Positions 28,036 to 35,673 of a stretch of DNA of 64,000 nucleotides are shown here, one piece after another. The translations under genes and the position numbers were made by a program. The notes beneath the pieces are model-generated. The model had not been told where the DNA came from and did no database searches. It saw nothing but the letters and a program-made list of their open reading frames with translations. The DNA comes from Cellulophaga baltica (GTDB lineage: Bacteria; Bacteroidota; Bacteroidia; Flavobacteriales; Flavobacteriaceae), in the NCBI RefSeq assembly GCF_900102165.1, contig NZ_FNBD01000001.1, positions 671,893 to 735,892 on the forward strand, read 5' to 3'. Every line of letters starts with the position of its first letter. The first letter of the stretch is position 1.

Positions 28036-28079
28036 ATCGATAAGTAACGCATTTTATTCGATGAAATGCATTTATCGAT
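28036..28079. promoter_or_regulatory. Candidate operator b, nested dyad upstream of the S8 protease
   Basis: The inner site 28049-28069 has arms GCATTT and AAATGC. The outer arms are ATCGATAA (28036-28043) and TTATCGAT (28072-28079). The inner site resembles the other two palindromes in the window. A T run follows on the plus strand, but no plus-strand gene precedes it, so an operator is more likely than a terminator. Confidence 0.45.
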
Positions 28080-28097
28080 TTTTTGTGCTTAATCTTC

Positions 28098-29075
28098 TTA
28101 TTTATTGAATTTTAATTGTAAGTACACCGGAAAGTGATCACTATAACCGCCCATATATCGCCTACCCACATAGGTTCTAAAGGGGCTTCCTTTAAATTTA
28201 CCTTTAAATTCTGTTAGAAAATGATCATCAAAAATATTGGAAGAATTATAGCTATGGGTCTTCTTCTCATAATTCAAAAAACTATGAGATATCAGGATTT
28301 GGTCAAACAGAGACCATTTAAATTTGTAGTTCGCACTACCTCTTTTAGGGGTTAAAAGCTTCTCCATAGGATTAAAAAGGTGCTTTTCTCCTACAAGTTT
28401 TTTAACGCTTGCGGTGTGGGGGCCATCATTAAAATCGCCCATAACAATATAATTAGGATTTGCATAAGTTTCCTCAAGCACATTCATAAACGCTACGATG
28501 GTATCTGCAGCTTTTATTCTTTTATATTCTGTTTCATCCCCACCATCACGACGAGAAGGCCAATGGTTAACAAAAAGGTGAACTTCCTCTCCGTTTAATA
28601 CGCCACGAACATATAAAATATCTCGCGTCATATCTTGTTGCCCATCCAAATTAAATACTTCAAGGGGTATCGCTTCTGAATGTAAAACCTTAAAAAATCG
28701 CTTATCAAATATTAATGCATTATCAATTCCACGCTCATCCGGAGAATCATAATGTATGAAATCATATTCGCAGGACGCCAACACGGGCTCCGCTAACAAG
28801 TCTTTTAAAACCTTCTTATTTTCTACCTCTACAACACCCACTAATACCGGAGGTTTACCAATAGCATCTACGCCAATTTTCGAAATAGTAGAGGCTAGTT
28901 TAAAAAGCTTGGATTTGTAGCGCTTAGGTGTCCATTGCAGTTTACCATTGGGTGTATAATCACTATCTAATTTATCGGGATGATCTTCGGTATCAAAAAG
29001 ATTTTCTAAATTGTAGAATGCAATCGTGTGCATACTATCCTGTACTTTTTTCTTGAAGAATTTTGAGAAGAACAT
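28098..29075 (-). CDS. Endonuclease/exonuclease/phosphatase family protein
   Basis: This 325-residue EEP-fold hydrolase has AFYNLENLFDTEDHPD near residue 20 (metal-site Asn and Glu), VVEVENKKVL with a catalytic-type Glu, FVNHWPSRRDGGDETEY, MGDFNDGPHTASV and a closing GGYSDHFPVYLQL with the Asp-His pair. No signal peptide is present, so it should be cytoplasmic, though an N-terminal MFFSKFFKKK stretch is hydrophobic and basic. The substrate could be nucleic acid or a phosphoester. It is divergent from hflX and followed after 74 bases by the S8 protease promoter region. Confidence 0.9.
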   Translation of the reverse strand: MFFSKFFKKKVQDSMHTIAFYNLENLFDTEDHPDKLDSDYTPNGKLQWTPKRYKSKLFKLASTISKIGVDAIGKPPVLVGVVEVENKKVLKDLLAEPVLASCEYDFIHYDSPDERGIDNALIFDKRFFKVLHSEAIPLEVFNLDGQQDMTRDILYVRGVLNGEEVHLFVNHWPSRRDGGDETEYKRIKAADTIVAFMNVLEETYANPNYIVMGDFNDGPHTASVKKLVGEKHLFNPMEKLLTPKRGSANYKFKWSLFDQILISHSFLNYEKKTHSYNSSNIFDDHFLTEFKGKFKGSPFRTYVGRRYMGGYSDHFPVYLQLKFNK

Positions 29076-29212
29076 AAAAAGAAATGATGTTTTGTCTGCC
29101 TAGTGCAGTATCCTGTTATTGTATAGTTAAAGACATCATACAAAAGAGAATAGCAATTAATAATTTAATAGGCTCTTTTTCAAAAATACAAAATAGCTAC
29201 ACTAGTATTCCG

Positions 29213-29220
29213 TAAATTTG
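29213..29220 (+). promoter_or_regulatory. Candidate -7 element (TAAATTTG) for hflX
   Basis: An exact match to the Bacteroidota -7 element lies 16 bases before the hflX ATG. The leader would be very short. Confidence 0.5.
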
Positions 29221-29236
29221 TACTTTAATTTGACAT

Positions 29237-30448
29237 ATGTTAGAACAAAAAGAAATAGATTATGAAAGAACGGTACTTATTGGTGTTATCAATAAGGATC
29301 AAAATGAACTTAAGGTTAAAGAATATCTAGACGAACTAGAATTCTTGACCTATACTGCCGGTGGCGAAGTTTATAAAAGATTTGTTCAAAAAGTAGACTT
29401 GCCTAATCCTAAGACGTATATAGGAAGCGGTAAGATGAATGATGTGGAAGCTTATGTAGAAGAACACCAAATTGGTTGCGTTATTTTTGATGACGAATTG
29501 TCTCCTGCACAACAACGAAATATAGAAAAACAACTGAAGTGTAAAATTCTAGATCGTACACACCTAATTTTAGATATTTTTTCACAAAGAGCGCAGACTA
29601 GTTATGCTAGAACTCAAGTAGAGTTGGCGCAATATGAATACTTACTACCTCGCTTAACTGGTTTATGGACCCACTTAGAGCGACAAAAAGGGGGTATTGG
29701 TATGCGTGGACCTGGTGAGACAGAGATTGAAACAGACAGACGTATTGTACGTGACCGCATCACTTTATTAAAGAAGAAGCTCCTAAAGATAGACCGTCAA
29801 ATGGAAACCCAACGAGGTAACCGTGGCGCGCTTGTCCGTGTAGCTTTAGTAGGATATACCAATGTTGGTAAATCTACCTTAATGAATGTAGTGAGTAAAA
29901 GTGATGTATTTGCAGAAAACAAATTGTTCGCAACTTTAGACACTACTGTTCGTAAAGTAGTTATTGGAAACCTTCCGTTTCTTTTAAGTGATACTGTTGG
30001 ATTTATTCGTAAGCTACCTACCCAATTGGTAGAAAGTTTTAAAAGTACCTTAGATGAAGTAAGAGAGGCAGATTTACTGCTCCATGTGGTAGATATTTCT
30101 CACCCTCAGTTTGAAGAGCACATTGCTTCCGTAAATAAAATTTTAGGGGAAATTGGAAGCGGAGATAAGAAAACTATTATGGTTTTCAATAAGATTGATC
30201 AATTTACACATGAAACTATTGATGATGATGATCTTATTACAGAAAGAACAGAAGAGCATTTTACCTTAGATGAATGGCGAAAAACTTGGATGCGTAAAGT
30301 AGGAGACCGCGCCTTATTTATCTCCGCATTGAATAAAGATAATTTAGACGAATTTAGAAAAAGAGTCTATGACGAGGTAAGAGATATTCATGTGACGCGT
30401 TTTCCGTATAACAATTTTCTTTACCCAGAGCATTTGGACGAATATTAG
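29237..30448 (+). CDS. hflX: GTPase HflX
   Basis: This 403-residue ribosome-associated GTPase splits stalled 70S ribosomes in the known family. The N-terminal HflX domain (about 1-195) has YIGSGKMNDVEAYV, FDDELSPAQQRNIEKQL and ERQKGGIGMRGPGETEIETDRR. The G domain follows with G1 GYTNVGKST (206-214), a G3 region DTVGFIRKLP, and G4 NKID near 315. A 403-residue length is usual for Bacteroidota HflX. It stands alone, with a large non-coding interval downstream. Confidence 0.97.
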   Translation: MLEQKEIDYERTVLIGVINKDQNELKVKEYLDELEFLTYTAGGEVYKRFVQKVDLPNPKTYIGSGKMNDVEAYVEEHQIGCVIFDDELSPAQQRNIEKQLKCKILDRTHLILDIFSQRAQTSYARTQVELAQYEYLLPRLTGLWTHLERQKGGIGMRGPGETEIETDRRIVRDRITLLKKKLLKIDRQMETQRGNRGALVRVALVGYTNVGKSTLMNVVSKSDVFAENKLFATLDTTVRKVVIGNLPFLLSDTVGFIRKLPTQLVESFKSTLDEVREADLLLHVVDISHPQFEEHIASVNKILGEIGSGDKKTIMVFNKIDQFTHETIDDDDLITERTEEHFTLDEWRKTWMRKVGDRALFISALNKDNLDEFRKRVYDEVRDIHVTRFPYNNFLYPEHLDEY

Positions 30449-30520
30449 TGTAGTTTTCCTACTTCATAAAAGTATGAAAATTGGTATTTAATCGAAGAAA
30501 TGATACCGTTTACATTTTCG

Positions 30521-30550
30521 CAACAAAATAGTAGGGGTTGACAACATAAA
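30521..30550. promoter_or_regulatory. Direct-repeat operator 1 (CAACAAAAT N12 CAACATAAA)
   Basis: Two 9-base direct repeats at 30521-30529 and 30542-30550 start 21 bases apart, or two helical turns. The same pair occurs at 30857-30886. In both cases the second repeat ends 24-25 bases before the -7 element. The geometry is like that of LytTR-family binding sites, although the bases do not match the published consensus well. Confidence 0.5.
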
Positions 30551-30574
30551 AGTGGCACTTACGGTATTTGCCTC

Positions 30575-30582
30575 TATCTTTG
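30575..30582 (+). promoter_or_regulatory. -7 element (TATCTTTG) for small RNA 1
   Basis: This is an exact TAnnTTTG match with no TTG at -33; the upstream repeats may replace it. Transcription should begin near 30588. Confidence 0.55.
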
Positions 30583-30587
30583 ACCTG

Positions 30588-30762
30588 TAGTTAACGTGTA
30601 GTGTTTACCCCAAGTTGCACTTTATGAATTAACCAAAAAGCATTGAGATTCCCAAATCATGTGCTTGACCTACGAAAGCTTATAAAAAATAATTAGTCCC
30701 CCAAGACTAGCTAAAAATGTAGCCTGTTTCGTTTAAGAAATTAAACGAAACAGGCTTTTTTG
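30588..30762 (+). ncRNA. Candidate small RNA 1 (about 175 nt, C-rich loops)
   Basis: No credible protein is encoded between the -7 element and the strong terminator at 30721-30762; the only ATGs give a few codons. The RNA can fold AGTGT (30600-30604) with GCACT (30617-30621), putting CCCCAA (30608-30613) in the loop. It can also fold TAGTC (30694-30698) with GACTA (30705-30709), whose loop is exactly CCCCAA. It shares CCAAATCA (30652-30659) and GACCTAC (30667-30673) with RNA 2 downstream. I do not recognise it as 6S, SRP, RNase P or tmRNA. Its ends are estimates. Confidence 0.6.
30721..30762 (+). terminator. Strong Rho-independent terminator of small RNA 1
   Basis: A perfect 16-base stem (30721-30736 with 30741-30756) closes on a GAAA tetraloop and is followed by six T. 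It is among the strongest hairpins in the window. Confidence 0.9.
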
Positions 30763-30856
30763 TATCCTAGCATTTTAAGACTACCCTTTTGGCTTGTAGG
30801 AAAAAAAGACGCCAACTTACCGCTGGTCGAAAAAAATAAACCATTCATATGTTTTA

Positions 30857-30886
30857 CAACAAAATAAGATAGCTTCACAACAAAAT
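30857..30886. promoter_or_regulatory. Direct-repeat operator 2 (CAACAAAAT N12 CAACAAAAT)
   Basis: Two identical 9-base repeats at 30857-30865 and 30878-30886 start 21 bases apart. The first continues as CAACAAAATA and the second is preceded by TTnA, as in operator 1. Confidence 0.55.
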
Positions 30887-30919
30887 TTGCTCAAAATCTT
30901 AGCCTCCTCACTACCTTTA
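30887..30919 (+). promoter_or_regulatory. Candidate promoter for small RNA 2 (TTG N22 TACCTTTA)
   Basis: TTG at 30887-30889 and TACCTTTA at 30912-30919 are 22 bases apart, within the known range, with one mismatch in the -7 element. The start should be near 30925. Confidence 0.45.
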
Positions 30920-30924
30920 CATCA

Positions 30925-31090
30925 TATTTAATAACGGAGTTTTTCCCCAAATTAATGAAGTTATTAAATTAAATTACCCGTGTAACGGTTCCCCAATCGA
31001 AGCACAGAATTAACAATAAGTATAGTTCCAAATCACCAAAGACCTACTTTACAAAGCAAAAAAACGCCCTTCTTACGAAGGGCGTTTTTT
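30925..31090 (+). ncRNA. Candidate small RNA 2, paralogue of RNA 1 (about 165 nt)
   Basis: There is no credible open frame. A perfect 10-base stem, ATTTAATAAC (30926-30935) with GTTATTAAAT (30960-30969), places CCCCAA (30945-30950) in a 24-base loop. A second hairpin, CGGTT (30986-30990) with AATCG (30995-30999), places CCCC in a tetraloop. CCAAATCA (31028-31035) and GACCTAC (31041-31047) match RNA 1 in the same order. Same promoter geometry, same loops and the same two conserved blocks support common ancestry. Confidence 0.55.
31058..31090. terminator. Bidirectional terminator of small RNA 2 and the DUF3078 gene
   Basis: AACGCCCTTC pairs with GAAGGGCGTT over a TTAC loop, with A and T runs outside. 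It ends RNA 2 (plus) and lies 30 bases after the DUF3078 gene (minus). Confidence 0.9.
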
Positions 31091-31119
31091 GTTATAATAC
31101 GCTTTAAAGAAATACATGT

Positions 31120-32049
31120 TTAGAACGAATAGTTCAAACCAGCCATCCAGTACGTTTGTAATTTATTGTCAACATCATCAAAGCTAGTTGCTGTTGCAGG
31201 ATCTTGATTTAACGCATAATTAAGTGCTTCTTGTTTATTGCTTCTTAAACCAAAGTCAAAACCAACTCCGATACCTTTCCATAATGTATAACCAAAAGAG
31301 TTTGTCCAAGTTACGTTAGACAAATCACTACTCTTGTAGCTTTGAAACATTGATAAGTTAGTCTTAAAGCTTATAGCACCAATTTTTCTAGTATAATCTG
31401 CTACTATTTTAGCACCTAAAGAAGATTCAAAAACAGAATCATCACCTTTACTAAATACAAAATTGTAGTTTAAAGGGTGAATTACCACTATTAAATCTTG
31501 AATTGGAGTCCATGTAGCACCAATACCTAAGTCTAAGTATCCTGGATCGTTAAAGTTGTTTAAAACCGTAGTTCTATACTCCGCTAACCCTGAAGCTGCT
31601 AAAGTTTTTGTAATGTTACGACCATATAATGACGTAAGTTGAAACACATCTGTAGTCGCTTCAAAGTTATCACTATCAGTGGGGTCATTCTTATCATCTA
31701 ATTTTACCCAAGCAAAATTTACGTTTGCAGAGTTTCTCCAGAAGAATTTTTCTTCTTTAAGGTTTGCGAATGCATTAACTGTAAAGCCAATGTTTCCTGA
31801 GCTATTGTCTGGCGTACCTTGTGCGTACCAGTTGCTAAAGCTAGAAATACTACCACCGATAGTACCAAAAGCACCAATTTTCCAACCTGGCATGGCATCA
31901 ATTTGAGCTTGAAGCGCATCTACTTTACCTTGAAGGGCAGCAATAGAATCTTTTTTTGGAGCTTGTTCTGCTTTAAGCTCTTCAACAGTTTGCGAAAAAC
32001 CTGCTGTGATTGCAAAACTTGCAACCAATGTGAATACTAATTTTTTCAT
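31120..32049 (-). CDS. DUF3078 outer-membrane-type protein
   Basis: This 309-residue protein has a signal peptide (MKKLVFTLVASFAITAGFSQ) and a short coiled coil (about 21-52: EELKAEQAPKKDSIAALQGKVDALQAQID). The DUF3078 domain follows, opening with WKIGAFGTIGGSISSFSNWYAQG. Alternating hydrophobic/polar strands and a terminal aromatic residue (GLNYSF) suggest an outer-membrane beta barrel. The function is unknown. It is the last gene in the SUF-region minus-strand run but has its own promoter element. Confidence 0.87.
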   Translation of the reverse strand: MKKLVFTLVASFAITAGFSQTVEELKAEQAPKKDSIAALQGKVDALQAQIDAMPGWKIGAFGTIGGSISSFSNWYAQGTPDNSSGNIGFTVNAFANLKEEKFFWRNSANVNFAWVKLDDKNDPTDSDNFEATTDVFQLTSLYGRNITKTLAASGLAEYRTTVLNNFNDPGYLDLGIGATWTPIQDLIVVIHPLNYNFVFSKGDDSVFESSLGAKIVADYTRKIGAISFKTNLSMFQSYKSSDLSNVTWTNSFGYTLWKGIGVGFDFGLRSNKQEALNYALNQDPATATSFDDVDNKLQTYWMAGLNYSF

Positions 32050-32082
32050 AATTTAATGTTTAGTGTTTAAAATTTTGAAGCG

Positions 32083-32090
32083 CAAATTTA
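32083..32090 (-). promoter_or_regulatory. Candidate -7 element (TAAATTTG) for the DUF3078 gene
   Basis: An exact match on the minus strand lies 34 bases before the ATG. A TTG lies 25 bases upstream of it, slightly beyond the usual spacing. Confidence 0.5.
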
Positions 32091-32122
32091 CTAATAGAAT
32101 CGATAAATCAGCGCTCAAACAC

Positions 32123-32626
32123 CTATTTTCTTTTAAATAATGGCACAGAAGAGCAGGCCTCACCATACATTATACTCCTTGCAACCGTCTGTATTTTCGC
32201 AGTTGCTTGCAAGTATGCATTGGCAGGAACAGGTTTTTTACTACATCCTTTTATAATCACCGGAAGGTCTTTAAAAGGTGTAACATCTATATGCTCTATA
32301 ATGGTTTGATAGAGGGAAGTTTCTAAATCTTCTAAACTACCTACCACCACCTTTTTAGCAAAAGGCTGAAGTCTCGTGGTAATAAGCATATAAGCCCAGC
32401 CAGGAATAATAGCGTCTGTTGAGCAGGTTAGTGCTACGAACACATCTTGATATTGGCTCCAATCATGCTGTTCTATTGCTGCCCTAAAATCTTTCTCACG
32501 AAGAATAAAACCTTCGTAAAGCCAATCTTTAATATCTAAAAGTACGCGCTCCCCTTTTGGGTAGAAATCTTCTAAATCAAAAGTTACAAGCTTACTCTCA
32601 GAAACCTTATTTATTATTTCATCCAT
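32123..32626 (-). CDS. DUF2480 family protein
   Basis: This 167-residue cytoplasmic protein of the Bacteroidota DUF2480 family has the conserved LLDIKDWLYEGFILREKDFR, VFVALTCSTDAIIPGWAYMLITTRLQP and VIIKGCSKKPVPANAYLQATAKIQTVARSIMYGEACSSVPLFK blocks. The Cys in KGCS and in EACSSVPLF and its place beside suf genes invite a link to Fe-S or sulfur handling, but no biochemical role is known to me. It lies 56 bases after the DUF59 gene with no terminator between, so it is probably in that transcript. Confidence 0.88.
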   Translation of the reverse strand: MDEIINKVSESKLVTFDLEDFYPKGERVLLDIKDWLYEGFILREKDFRAAIEQHDWSQYQDVFVALTCSTDAIIPGWAYMLITTRLQPFAKKVVVGSLEDLETSLYQTIIEHIDVTPFKDLPVIIKGCSKKPVPANAYLQATAKIQTVARSIMYGEACSSVPLFKRK

Positions 32627-32682
32627 AAAACTGAATTTAATACCATCAAAAGTGAAAAAAAAGAATTAAATGCTTCGTAATA

Positions 32683-33012
32683 CTAAAGCATTCCTAATTC
32701 TAATTTAGCTTCTTCACTCATTAATTCTTGTGTCCATGGTGGATCAAAAGTAATTTCTACCTCTGCATCTTTAACAGCATCTAAAGATTTTACCTTCTCT
32801 TCTACCTCTGCAGGCAATGATTCTGCCACAGGGCAGTTTGGAGAGGTTAAGGTCATTAGAATCTTAACTTCATTGTCTTCATTTACAAAAACATCGTATA
32901 TTAAACCCAATTCGTAAATGTCTACTGGTATTTCAGGATCATAGATTGTTTTTAACACAACGACTATTTGTTCTCCTAATTCTGCTGTATCTATTGTTGC
33001 TTCTTCGCTCAT
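32683..33012 (-). CDS. DUF59/MIP18-family Fe-S assembly protein (SufT-like)
   Basis: This 109-residue single DUF59 domain has TIYDPEIPVDIYELGLIYDV and LTSPNCPVAESLPAEVEEKV, with Cys60 as the conserved reactive residue. FDPPWTQELMSEEAKLELG ends the protein. Such proteins help mature Fe-S clusters, and the location in a suf cluster supports this. It starts 24 bases after sufE on the same strand. Confidence 0.93.
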   Translation of the reverse strand: MSEEATIDTAELGEQIVVVLKTIYDPEIPVDIYELGLIYDVFVNEDNEVKILMTLTSPNCPVAESLPAEVEEKVKSLDAVKDAEVEITFDPPWTQELMSEEAKLELGML

Positions 33013-33036
33013 CTTTAAAATTTTAAGGTTTTATAA

Positions 33037-33459
33037 TTAACCTACTTGCGTTTGATACGCAATTGCGTATAATTTTATTTGTTTTATCATGCTTACTAAT
33101 CCATTGGCTCTCGTAGGGGACAAATGCTCTTTCAACCCTATTTCGTCAATAAATGCAGTATCTGCGTCGATAATATCTTTAGGCTTTTGGTTGCTAAATG
33201 CTCGGATTAGAATAGCAATAATCCCTTTGGTTATAATAGCATCACTATCTGCCGTAAAAACTAGTTTATCGTCCTCTAAATCTGCGTGAACCCAAACTTT
33301 ACTTTGACATCCTTTGATAATATTATCCTCTGTTTTGTATTGTGATTCAATCAAGGGTAAAGATTTCCCTAAATCTATCATATACTCATAACGTTGCATC
33401 CAATCATCAAACATTGAAAACTCATCTACGATATCGTCTTGTATTTCTTTAATGCTCAT
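33037..33459 (-). CDS. sufE: Cysteine desulfuration protein SufE
   Basis: This 140-residue sulfur-acceptor protein takes persulfide from SufS through Cys51 in IIKGCQSKVWVHAD. The remaining SufE pattern (AIITKGIIAILIRAFSNQKPKDI and LSPTRANGLVSMIKQIKLYA) is intact and the length is normal. It lies 121 bases after sufS and has its own -7 element, so it can be expressed separately from sufS. The DUF59 gene follows closely. Confidence 0.96.
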   Translation of the reverse strand: MSIKEIQDDIVDEFSMFDDWMQRYEYMIDLGKSLPLIESQYKTEDNIIKGCQSKVWVHADLEDDKLVFTADSDAIITKGIIAILIRAFSNQKPKDIIDADTAFIDEIGLKEHLSPTRANGLVSMIKQIKLYAIAYQTQVG

Positions 33460-33511
33460 GTTTTAATATTTAATTTGCCTTACCCTGAAAAGGGTAGCTT
33501 AAACTATTGTA

Positions 33512-33519
33512 CAAAAATA
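33512..33519 (-). promoter_or_regulatory. Candidate -7 element (TATTTTTG) for sufE
   Basis: An exact match on the minus strand lies 53 bases before the sufE ATG. The leader carries a six-base hairpin (TACCCT/AGGGTA, 33481-33496) that could act on translation or end sufS transcripts. Confidence 0.45.
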
Positions 33520-33580
33520 CAATAAGTATTCATTGGTTTCAGTTGCTTAATAAAATGATTAAAGTATTGCTACAAGCGCA

Positions 33581-34795
33581 CTACTCCAACATAGATTTCG
33601 CTTTTTTAACGGCTGCAACCAAAACATCAACCTCTTCTTTGGTGTTATAAAAACTAAAGCTGGCTCTCACAGTGCCAGGTATTTTATAGAAGTCCATAAT
33701 TGGCTGTGCACAATGATGCCCTGTACGAACTGCAACCCCTAATTTATCTAATATTGAGCCTATATCATAAGGGTGTATTTCCCCTACATTAAAAGAGATC
33801 ACCGCTGTTTTTTCTTTGGCAATACCATAGATTTTTAATCCGTCAATCGCTAACAATTCTTCTGTAGCATATTCTAAAAGCTCATGCTCATAAGCGGCTA
33901 TTTCGTCAAAACCAATGGCATTCATATAATCTAAGCCTGCTCCCATTGCAATACCTCCACAGATATTAGGAGTGCCTGCCTCAAACTTATGCGGAAGATC
34001 TGCATAGGTTGTTTTTTCAAAAGTTACCTCAGCAATCATTTCCCCACCTCCTTGGTATGGTGGTAATTTATTCAGCCACTCTTCTTTTCCGTACAATACT
34101 CCTGCGCCCGTTGGTCCACAAATCTTATGAGCAGAAACCGTATAAAAATCTGCATTTAATGCCTGTACATCTGCTTTAATATGTGGTGCCGCTTGCGCCC
34201 CATCTATAAGCACCGCTGCACCCACTTTATGTGCTGCATCAATAATTTCTTTTATAGGATTTACGGTTCCCAAAGCGTTAGAAACGTGGTTACAGAATAT
34301 TAGCTTTGTTTTATCTGATAATAACTCATGATAAGCACTCAAAATAAGTTCGCCATCCAAGTTCATAGGAATCACTCTTAAAATGGCCCCAGTACGCTCA
34401 CACAACATTTGCCAAGGCACAATATTAGAATGATGTTCCATAGCAGAAACAATAATTTCGTCTCCCTTTTTTATTAGCGATGAAAAACCATTAGCTACAA
34501 TATTAATACTATGGGTGGTTCCTGAAGTAAAGATAACCTCATATGATTTTGCCGCATTAAAATGCTTTTGAATCTTTATTCTTGCTTGCTCATATTTATC
34601 TGTCGCTTCCTGAGATAAAGCGTGAACACCACGGTGAATATTTGCATTATAGTTGCTGTAATAATCTACAATCACATCAATCACCTGTTGCGGTGTCTGT
34701 GATGTTGCTGCATTATCAAGATAAACCAAGGGTTTTCCATTAACTTCCCGTTTTAAAATTGGAAAATCTTTACGAATTTTAGTAACGTCTATCAT
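33581..34795 (-). CDS. sufS: Cysteine desulfurase SufS
   Basis: This 404-residue PLP-dependent group II cysteine desulfurase supplies sulfur for Fe-S cluster building on SufBCD. The PLP lysine is Lys224 in TVSAHKICGPTGAGVLYG, and the persulfide cysteine is Cys362 in VRTGHHCAQPIMDFY. DNAATSQTP at the start and MEHHSNIVPWQ (119-129) are typical. It is separated from sufD by an unrelated barrel gene and two terminators, and it has a promoter element of its own. Confidence 0.98.
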   Translation of the reverse strand: MIDVTKIRKDFPILKREVNGKPLVYLDNAATSQTPQQVIDVIVDYYSNYNANIHRGVHALSQEATDKYEQARIKIQKHFNAAKSYEVIFTSGTTHSINIVANGFSSLIKKGDEIIVSAMEHHSNIVPWQMLCERTGAILRVIPMNLDGELILSAYHELLSDKTKLIFCNHVSNALGTVNPIKEIIDAAHKVGAAVLIDGAQAAPHIKADVQALNADFYTVSAHKICGPTGAGVLYGKEEWLNKLPPYQGGGEMIAEVTFEKTTYADLPHKFEAGTPNICGGIAMGAGLDYMNAIGFDEIAAYEHELLEYATEELLAIDGLKIYGIAKEKTAVISFNVGEIHPYDIGSILDKLGVAVRTGHHCAQPIMDFYKIPGTVRASFSFYNTKEEVDVLVAAVKKAKSMLE

Positions 34796-34813
34796 AGCTC
34801 AAATAATTGAATA

Positions 34814-34821
34814 CAAAGATA
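34814..34821 (-). promoter_or_regulatory. Candidate -7 element (TATCTTTG) for sufS
   Basis: An exact minus-strand match lies 18 bases before the sufS ATG. It supports a separate transcript for sufS downstream of the barrel gene. Confidence 0.55.
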
Positions 34822-34877
34822 CCGACTAAAGCTTAGATAACATTAAAAATTGACTGGTTTCTAAGGAATATGGCCAC

Positions 34878-34914
34878 AAAAAAAGGCTCGAGGATATACC
34901 TTGAGCCTTTTTAA
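34878..34914 (-). terminator. Rho-independent terminator after the barrel gene
   Basis: AAAAGGCTC and GAGCCTTTT, extended by AGG/CCT with a G-T pair, form a 13-base stem with a 5-base loop and a T run on the minus strand. Confidence 0.85.
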
Positions 34915-34933
34915 ATTATTGTATTGATTGTGG

Positions 34934-35506
34934 TTAAAACCTAAAACCTACACCTAATTTTAAGGTACTAAATTCATTTATTTTATATTCTTTAGCATCT
35001 TCAAGAAAAATAACATCATATTGAATTTGAGCGAAAAATGATTTCGTAATGTCATAGCTAGTACCTAGTACAAAATTGAAGCCCTTATTGTCAACATCAT
35101 AATCAAAATCACCAAAATTACTACTAGTACCCTCAATCTTGGAATTTACAAAAGAATAGCCAAGTCCGACACTAGGCCTAAGTTTTTCAAGCCCCGGAAT
35201 ACTTACCTCTCCGAAAATCTTAGGTTGTATAAAATAATTTTTAGTTTTAGAGGGGCTTCCAAAGGCATTATCTTCATCGTTTTCTGTAAATAGGCTACCA
35301 TTAATACCCACGCCTATTTTTACTATTTGTAAATCAAGAAAACGATACTTTAAACCTATATCCAAAATACCATCACTAAGAAATCCATCATTCAGGGACG
35401 TTGGATAACTAGCCTCCACACTAAATTTTTGATCAGAATCATCTTGGGCGGTTAATGAAATTGAAACCAATGCAAACGAAATTAGTAGTAATAATTTTTG
35501 TTTCAT
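34934..35506 (-). CDS. Outer-membrane beta-barrel protein (porin-like, OmpW/OMP_b-brl type)
   Basis: This 190-residue protein has a signal peptide (MKQKLLLLISFALVSISLTAQD). About eight amphipathic strands follow, such as YFIQPKIFGEVSIPG, PSVGLGYSFVNS and FNFVLGTSYDITKSFFAQIQYDVIF, and it ends in Phe (TLKLGVGFRF), the usual outer-membrane insertion signal. It interrupts the suf genes between sufD and sufS, but terminators on both sides isolate it. The role is unknown. A link to iron or sulfur metabolism is not supported by sequence. Confidence 0.85.
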   Translation of the reverse strand: MKQKLLLLISFALVSISLTAQDDSDQKFSVEASYPTSLNDGFLSDGILDIGLKYRFLDLQIVKIGVGINGSLFTENDEDNAFGSPSKTKNYFIQPKIFGEVSIPGLEKLRPSVGLGYSFVNSKIEGTSSNFGDFDYDVDNKGFNFVLGTSYDITKSFFAQIQYDVIFLEDAKEYKINEFSTLKLGVGFRF

Positions 35507-35610
35507 GTTTTTTGTATTTAAGTTGTTTTTATAGTTCCCAAATTTGGATAATAAAACAACATAAATAGACTATATGCGCTATAAAAAATTGTTAATTGGC
35601 TAATTTTAAG

Positions 35611-35648
35611 AAAAAAGCCTCGCATCTTAAAAATAAGATACGAGGCCT
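35611..35648 (-). terminator. Rho-independent terminator after sufD
   Basis: GCCTCG and CGAGGC with an inner ATCTT/AAGAT helix form a long stem followed on the minus strand by a T run. It ends the sufA-B-C-D transcript. Confidence 0.88.
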
Positions 35649-35673
35649 ATAACGTATTATCTACTAAATCTAA

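Noticed and set aside
30588..30762. Small RNA 1 as 6S RNA, SRP RNA, RNase P RNA or tmRNA
   Set aside because: No long rod with a central bubble, no SRP tetraloop domain, no tmRNA tag or tRNA-like ends could be folded by hand. The existence of a related second copy next door also argues against these single-copy RNAs.
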